DNA of 64,000 nt from positions 476,001-540,000 of the forward strand of contig JAOTOM010005106.1 in assembly GCA_034440615.1 (NCBI GenBank), read 5' to 3'. The number at the start of each line of letters is the position of its first letter. Within the stretch, counting starts at the first letter, position 1. Positions 59,925-64,000 of the stretch are shown here, piece after piece. The DNA is from Ashinkailepas kermadecensis (Eukaryota; Arthropoda; Thecostraca; Neolepadidae). The notes beneath the pieces were generated by a model. The model did not search any database, was not told the DNA's origin, and saw only the letters and a list, made by a program, of their open reading frames with translations. The translations under genes and the position numbers were made by a program.

Positions 59925-61490
59925 CGAGTCACCGGCACAGTCAGCCTGACACAGTCGAGTCACCGACACAGTCCGCCTGACACAGTCGAGTCACCGGCAC
60001 AGTCAGTCTGACACAGTCGAGTCACCGACACAGTCCGCCTGACACAGTCGAGTCACCGACAGCCAGCCTGACAGTTGAGTCACCGACAGCCAGTCTGGCA
60101 GTTCAGTCACCAGCACTCAGCCTGACATAGTCGAGTCACAGACAGCCAACCTGACAAAGTCGAGCCACCGACAGGCAGCCTGACATAGTCGAGTCACCGA
60201 CACAGTCCGCCTAATAAAGTCGAGCCACCGACACAGTCCCCCTCACACAGTCGAGTCACCGACACAGTCCGCCTGACATAGTCGGGTCACCGACACATTC
60301 AGCCTGACACAGTCGAGTCACCGACAGCCAGCCTGACAGTTGAGTCACCAGCACTCAGCCTGACATAGTCGAGTCACAGACAGCCAACCTGACAAAGTCG
60401 AGCCACCGACAGGCAGCCTGACATAGTCGAGTCACCGACACAGTCCGCCTAATAAAGTCGAGCCACCGACACAGTCCGCCTCACACAGTCGAGCCACCGA
60501 CAGTCAGCCTGACACAGTCGAGTCACCGACACAGTCGAGTCACCGACAGTCAGCCTGACACAGTCGAGTCACCGACACAGTCCGCCTGACACAGTCGAGT
60601 CACCGACAGTCAGCCTGACACAGTCGAGTCACCGACACAGTCCGCCTGACACAGTCGAGTCACCGACACAGTCCGCCTGACACAGTCGAGTCACCGACAC
60701 AGTCCGCCTGACATAGTCGAGTCACCGACACAGTCCGCCTGACACAGTCGAGTCACCGACACAGTCCGCCTGACAGTTGAGTCACCAGCACTCAGCCTGA
60801 CATAGTCGAGTCACAGACAGCCAACCTGACAAAGTCGAGCCACCGACAGGCAGCCTGACATAGTCGAGTCACCGACACAGTCCGCCTAATAAAGTCGAGC
60901 CACCGACATAGTCAGGCCACCGACAGGCAGCCTGACACAGTCGAGTCACCGACAGTCAGTCTGACACAGTCGAGTCACCGACACAGTCCGCCTGACAGTC
61001 GAGTCACCGACACAGTCGAGTCACCGACAGTCAGCCTGACACAGTCGAGTCACCGACACAGTCCGCCTGACACAGTCGAGTCACCGACAGTCAGCCTGAC
61101 ACAGTCGAGTCACCGACAGTCAGCCTGACACAGTCGAGTCACCGACACAGTCCGCCTGACACAGTCGAGTCACCGACAGTCAGCCTGACACAGTCGAGTC
61201 ACCGACACAGTCGAGTCACCGACACAGTCCGCCTGACACAGTCGAGTCACCGACACAGTCCGCCTGACACAGTCGAGTCACCGACACAGTCGAGTCACCG
61301 ACAGTCAGCCTGACACAGTCGAGTCACCGACACAGTCCGCCTGACACAGTCGAGTCACCGACAGTCAGCCTGACACAGTCGAGTCACCGACAGTCAGCCT
61401 GACACAGTCGAGTCACCGACACAGTCCGAATGACACAGTCGGGTCACCGACACAGTCCGCCTGACATGGTCAGGTCACGGACATCATACA
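59925..61490 (-). repeat. 31-bp minisatellite in XRCC6 intron, about 50 units
   Basis: The plus-strand unit is CACAGTCGAGTCACCGACAC + AGTCCGCCTGA, with a 28-bp variant (CACAGTCGAGTCACCGACAG + TCAGCCTG) and older diverged units at the left. A block of several units (about 60080-60240) recurs at 60345-60480 and 60785-60930. On minus each unit has CGGTGACTCG, weakly donor-like. Confidence 0.95.
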
Positions 61491-61548
61491 GCGGGTCGGC
61501 ATCGACGGGGCTCGGCAGGGGACCCGCCGAGCGGCTGCAACTACTCAC

Positions 61549-61737
61549 CGGCGAACGGCAGGTAGATGACATGGAAGCCGGGCGGTGTCGTCTGGACGCC
61601 ACCCCGGGTGACTTCCGCCTGTGGTGTCAGCACGACCAGGTGCGGCGTGTCGTTCCGTCGGCACACCAGCCGACACACGGGCACCACAGAGCGGTCAAGG
61701 CAGCGCTGCAGCAGGGCTGAGAATAGCTCACGACTGC
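61549..61737 (-). CDS. XRCC6: Ku70 (XRCC6), exon in the DNA-binding core
   Basis: A 189-base exon between GATCCACAG and GCCG|GTGAGT. It enters with two bases completing Gly and leaves after one base, matching both neighbours. The translation starts GSRELFSALLQRCLDRSVVP, then CRLVCRRNDTPHLVVLTPQA and TTPPGFHVIYLPFA. The FSALL..CL, CR...RRN..PH.V.L.PQ and TPPGF...LPFA strings are strongly conserved in the Ku70 core beta-barrel that threads DNA ends. The acceptor and first 57 coding bases are duplicated in the upstream intron (61738-62187). Confidence 0.95.
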
Positions 61738-62187
61738 CTGTGGATCAGGTCAGGTCAGGTCAGACACACACACGGGCACCACAGAGCGGTCAATGCAGTA
61801 CTACAGCAGGGCCGATAACAGCTCACGACTGCCTGTAGATCAGGTCAGGTCAGGTCAGAGCGGTATGCAGTACTACAGCAGGGCCGATAACAGCTCACGA
61901 CTGCCTGTAGATCGGTCGGTCAGGTCAGACACACGGCACCACAGAGCGGTCAAGGCAGCGCTGCAGCAGGGCTGAGAATAGCTCACGACTGCCTGTGGAT
62001 CAGGTCAGGTCAGGTCAGACACACACACGGGCACCACAGAGCGGTCAATGCAGTACTACAGCAGGGCCGATAACAGCTCACGACTGCCTGTAGATCAGGT
62101 CAGGTCAGGTCAGACACACGGCACCACAGAGCGGTCAATGCAGCATTGCCCAAAGGCCGAGAATAGCTGACAATTGCTTGAGGCTCA
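61738..62187 (-). repeat. Tandem copies of the XRCC6 exon's 3' splice site and first coding bases
   Basis: Five partial copies of the exon start lie upstream of the real one (copies near 61765-61840, 61857-61912, 61930-61995, 62021-62095 and 62114-62187), joined by AGGTC repeats. The stretch 61681-61859 is identical to 61936-62114, 179 bases at a 255-base offset. The third copy therefore has the same acceptor and 57 coding bases as the real exon. Other copies have an in-frame TAG after CTG. Confidence 0.92.
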
Positions 62188-62832
62188 GACGACATGTGTG
62201 TCGTTGTTATTGGGGTTTAGGGACGCATCAACTGCATAGGTTATACAGCGCCCACGACATGTGTGTCAGCGAAGGATCAGACCAGACGTCATGTTTTGTA
62301 TGTGCATGTGGGTAGAAGTGGATAATCACACGTAGTGATCTTTGTTGACCAGTCGGCTTGGCACGTGCTTCATTGAGATAAAATCAAACCAGCGGTCATC
62401 AAATGATGACAGAAATGGCTTAACTTCAAATTAAGCGCGACTCCAACGACATCCATTCCACACGTGCTGACAAATCACGCTCGCATACATCTGTGCTGTA
62501 TAATTATGGATGTGGAAAAAGGAAATTGTGGTACTCGAATACAAATAAGATATTTTTCTTCCAACCTGTGATATAAACATCTCAGCTTCTACTTTCTAGT
62601 GAATCTTGAACATTTGATCACAGGATAATTCGTTGTAAAACAGCATTATTCAACCTCCAACGGATAAAAACTACTGGATAATTGTCTGGGGGACAATGTT
62701 CTGGATACCAAAAATCCAGGAACAGCCTATTTACCCCACCCTGCTCACACACACACACACCTGCTCCCATCCTTATCCTGGGATGCTGACCTGTGTTCCA
62801 TCCAGCTCCCATCCGTATTGTCTGACACTGAC
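62188..62832 (-). other. XRCC6 intron, unique part
   Basis: AT-rich intronic sequence with a short (AC)n run at 62748-62761. No other feature. Confidence 0.6.
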
Positions 62833-62968
62833 CTTTGATCCATGTCTCCTCGGGGTAGATGAACGACGCGGGCTGCACGTGTTGCAGCGGCTCTACATGG
62901 GCGGCAGGCTGAAAACCCAGCAGAACCAGGCCCGGCTCACAGATGGCGCGTAGCTCGCGCACCTCGTC
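62833..62968 (-). CDS. XRCC6: Ku70 (XRCC6), exon in the DNA-binding core
   Basis: A 136-base exon between CCCACGTGTTCAG and AAAG|GTCAGT, starting at phase 0 and ending after one base. The translation is DEVRELRAICEPGLVLLGFQ followed by PLQHVQPASFIYPEETWIKG. The EPGL.L.GF and ..F.YPEE...G strings match animal Ku70 just before the conserved FSALL exon, which follows in the correct phase. No breaks. Confidence 0.95.
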
Positions 62969-63249
62969 CTGAACACGTGGGCAGGGGGTCACACGCGCAC
63001 ACGTCAATAATGTGCACACGTTGGAGCAACAATACCCGCAGAGACTGTGTAACGAGGGCGGAGAGGTCTACACTTTGGGATGAGCGCCCAGATCGCAATG
63101 CTGACCATCCCGTGCCACTGCTGTTGCTGGAGAAGTTCAACCCTCGCCCTCAACCTCTACTTTCTAGCTCGGCGGACGAGCTAGAGGAGCGACCACCTGT
63201 GCCGGGGATCGTCAATCATGCCTCCCTGGCTGGCGGCGGTGCGACTGAC

Positions 63250-63409
63250 GCTGTTGAAGGTGATGTTGTGGCCGCCGTAACACAGGTACCAGTCAACCTC
63301 GGAGCGGTGCAGGACTTCGCCGGTGTCGACGCGAGTCTCGGCCGACAGCGAGTGCACCGGCTCATTGGTGACCTGGTCCATACGCACGCTGGTCGGCTTC
63401 AGGGCCGGC
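63250..63409 (-). CDS. XRCC6: Ku70 (XRCC6), exon at the start of the core domain
   Basis: A 160-base exon after CGACCTCAG, entering at the last base of a codon and ending at phase 0. The translation is PALKPTSVRMDQVTNEPVHS followed by TRVDTGEVLHRSEVDWYLCY and GGHNITF. The P..KP..V......NEPV motif and the following TG.VL/LL stretch are typical of Ku70 where the von Willebrand-like domain joins the core. The donor AGC|GTCAGT is non-ideal but keeps phase with the next exon. Exons for the N-terminal half were not found between 63410 and 64000 and must lie to the right. Confidence 0.9.
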
Positions 63410-63452
63410 CTGAGGTCGAGAGCGATACGCGGGTCACCACCGGTCGGCTACT

Positions 63453-63664
63453 GGGTCATGCGGATCGCACTTGTCATACGGGTCACAGGAATCACCTGGA
63501 TTACTGGGTCATGGGGATAGCAAGGGTCATACGGCTACAGTAATCACCCGGGTTAATGGGCCATTGGGATCGCAATGATCACACAGGTCACAAGAATCAC
63601 CCGGATTACTGAGTCATGGGGATCGCAAGGGCCATACAGGTCACAGGAGTCCCTTGGATTAATG
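63453..63664 (-). repeat. 53-bp minisatellite in XRCC6 intron, four units
   Basis: The plus-strand unit is GGGTCATGGGGATCGCAAGG + GTCATACAGGTCACAGGAAT + CACCCGGATTACT, with alternating ACT and AAT ends. It starts 43 bases upstream of an XRCC6 exon in gene sense. Confidence 0.9.
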
Positions 63665-64000
63665 GGTTACACGTGAATTTACTTAGGAACAAAAACTAGG
63701 TAAAATGGCATTCGGCTACGTGTCAGACCAGTATACTATGGGCGTTAAACGTAGCTATATGGATCTACATTTTATGATGTATGGTACTTACGTACTATGC
63801 AGATATGTACTATTATCATTCAATGGGTACCTGTGGTAGTTATTTTGCTTATATTGAGAATGGGTTATGGTCAAAAGTAAACATTTAAATGGAAATTACA
63901 TCTATTCGAAACTCTCTAGCTTTTTAGCTATGCCACGCATAGAAATATAATAAAAGAAACATTACATAATAGCAGTGCAGTGCATTTTTTCATGTCATAG
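63665..64000. other. AT-rich sequence, presumed XRCC6 intron
   Basis: No exon or repeat visible. It runs off the window edge. Confidence 0.5.

Overview
This is nuclear DNA of an invertebrate animal. Genes are split by introns with GT-AG splice sites, coding exons are sparse, and mobile elements and minisatellites are abundant. A gene coding for a MADF DNA-binding domain plus a C-terminal BESS motif, a combination best known from arthropods, points to an arthropod, possibly a crustacean. I cannot name the species.

Two cellular genes are well supported. At the left, on the plus strand, are three exons of a MADF-BESS transcription factor: two exons for the MADF domain (1449-1577 and 2522 to about 2672) and a final exon with the BESS motif (4594-5212). 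At the right, on the minus strand, are six consecutive exons of XRCC6 (Ku70, the DNA-end-binding subunit used in non-homologous end joining). They run from 63409 down to a stop codon at 57484 and cover about the C-terminal half of the protein, ending in the SAP domain. All five introns between them fit by phase. The N-terminal half lies beyond the right edge.

Layout: 1-1350 holds a near-perfect 760-bp palindrome around TA tracts, and a DNA-transposon end. 1.4-5.8 kb is the MADF-BESS gene. 7.0-9.05 kb is a 26-bp minisatellite interrupted by a truncated CR1-type retrotransposon. 11.2-12.8 kb is a Penelope-like element with a GIY-YIG endonuclease. 14.2-36.4 kb is packed with mobile DNA: three copies of a TTAA-flanked MITE, a long CR1 copy nested in another repeat, several copies of an unclassified GC-rich repeat with about 29-bp internal periodicity, a 20-bp minisatellite and a decayed pogo/Tigger-like transposon. 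35.5-51.3 kb is dominated by minisatellites (periods 81, 30, 62, 70, 43, 58, 14, 32, 16 and 53 bp) with a few unidentified candidate exons. 51.9-54.4 kb is an inverted copy of the GC-rich repeat. 57.5-63.7 kb is XRCC6, whose introns are also filled with tandem arrays.

The most interesting pattern is that several minisatellites are made from splice sites. The array before the last XRCC6 exon repeats that exon's 3' splice site and first coding bases. The array before the fourth-from-last exon repeats its 3' splice site and up to 57 coding bases, one copy being identical over 179 bp. The short array after the first MADF exon repeats its 5' splice site. Arrays at 37.0-37.4 and 40.7-42.05 kb may be further cases. 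Minisatellites make up roughly a fifth of the window. Very long open frames across them are by-products of stop-free repeat units and not genes.
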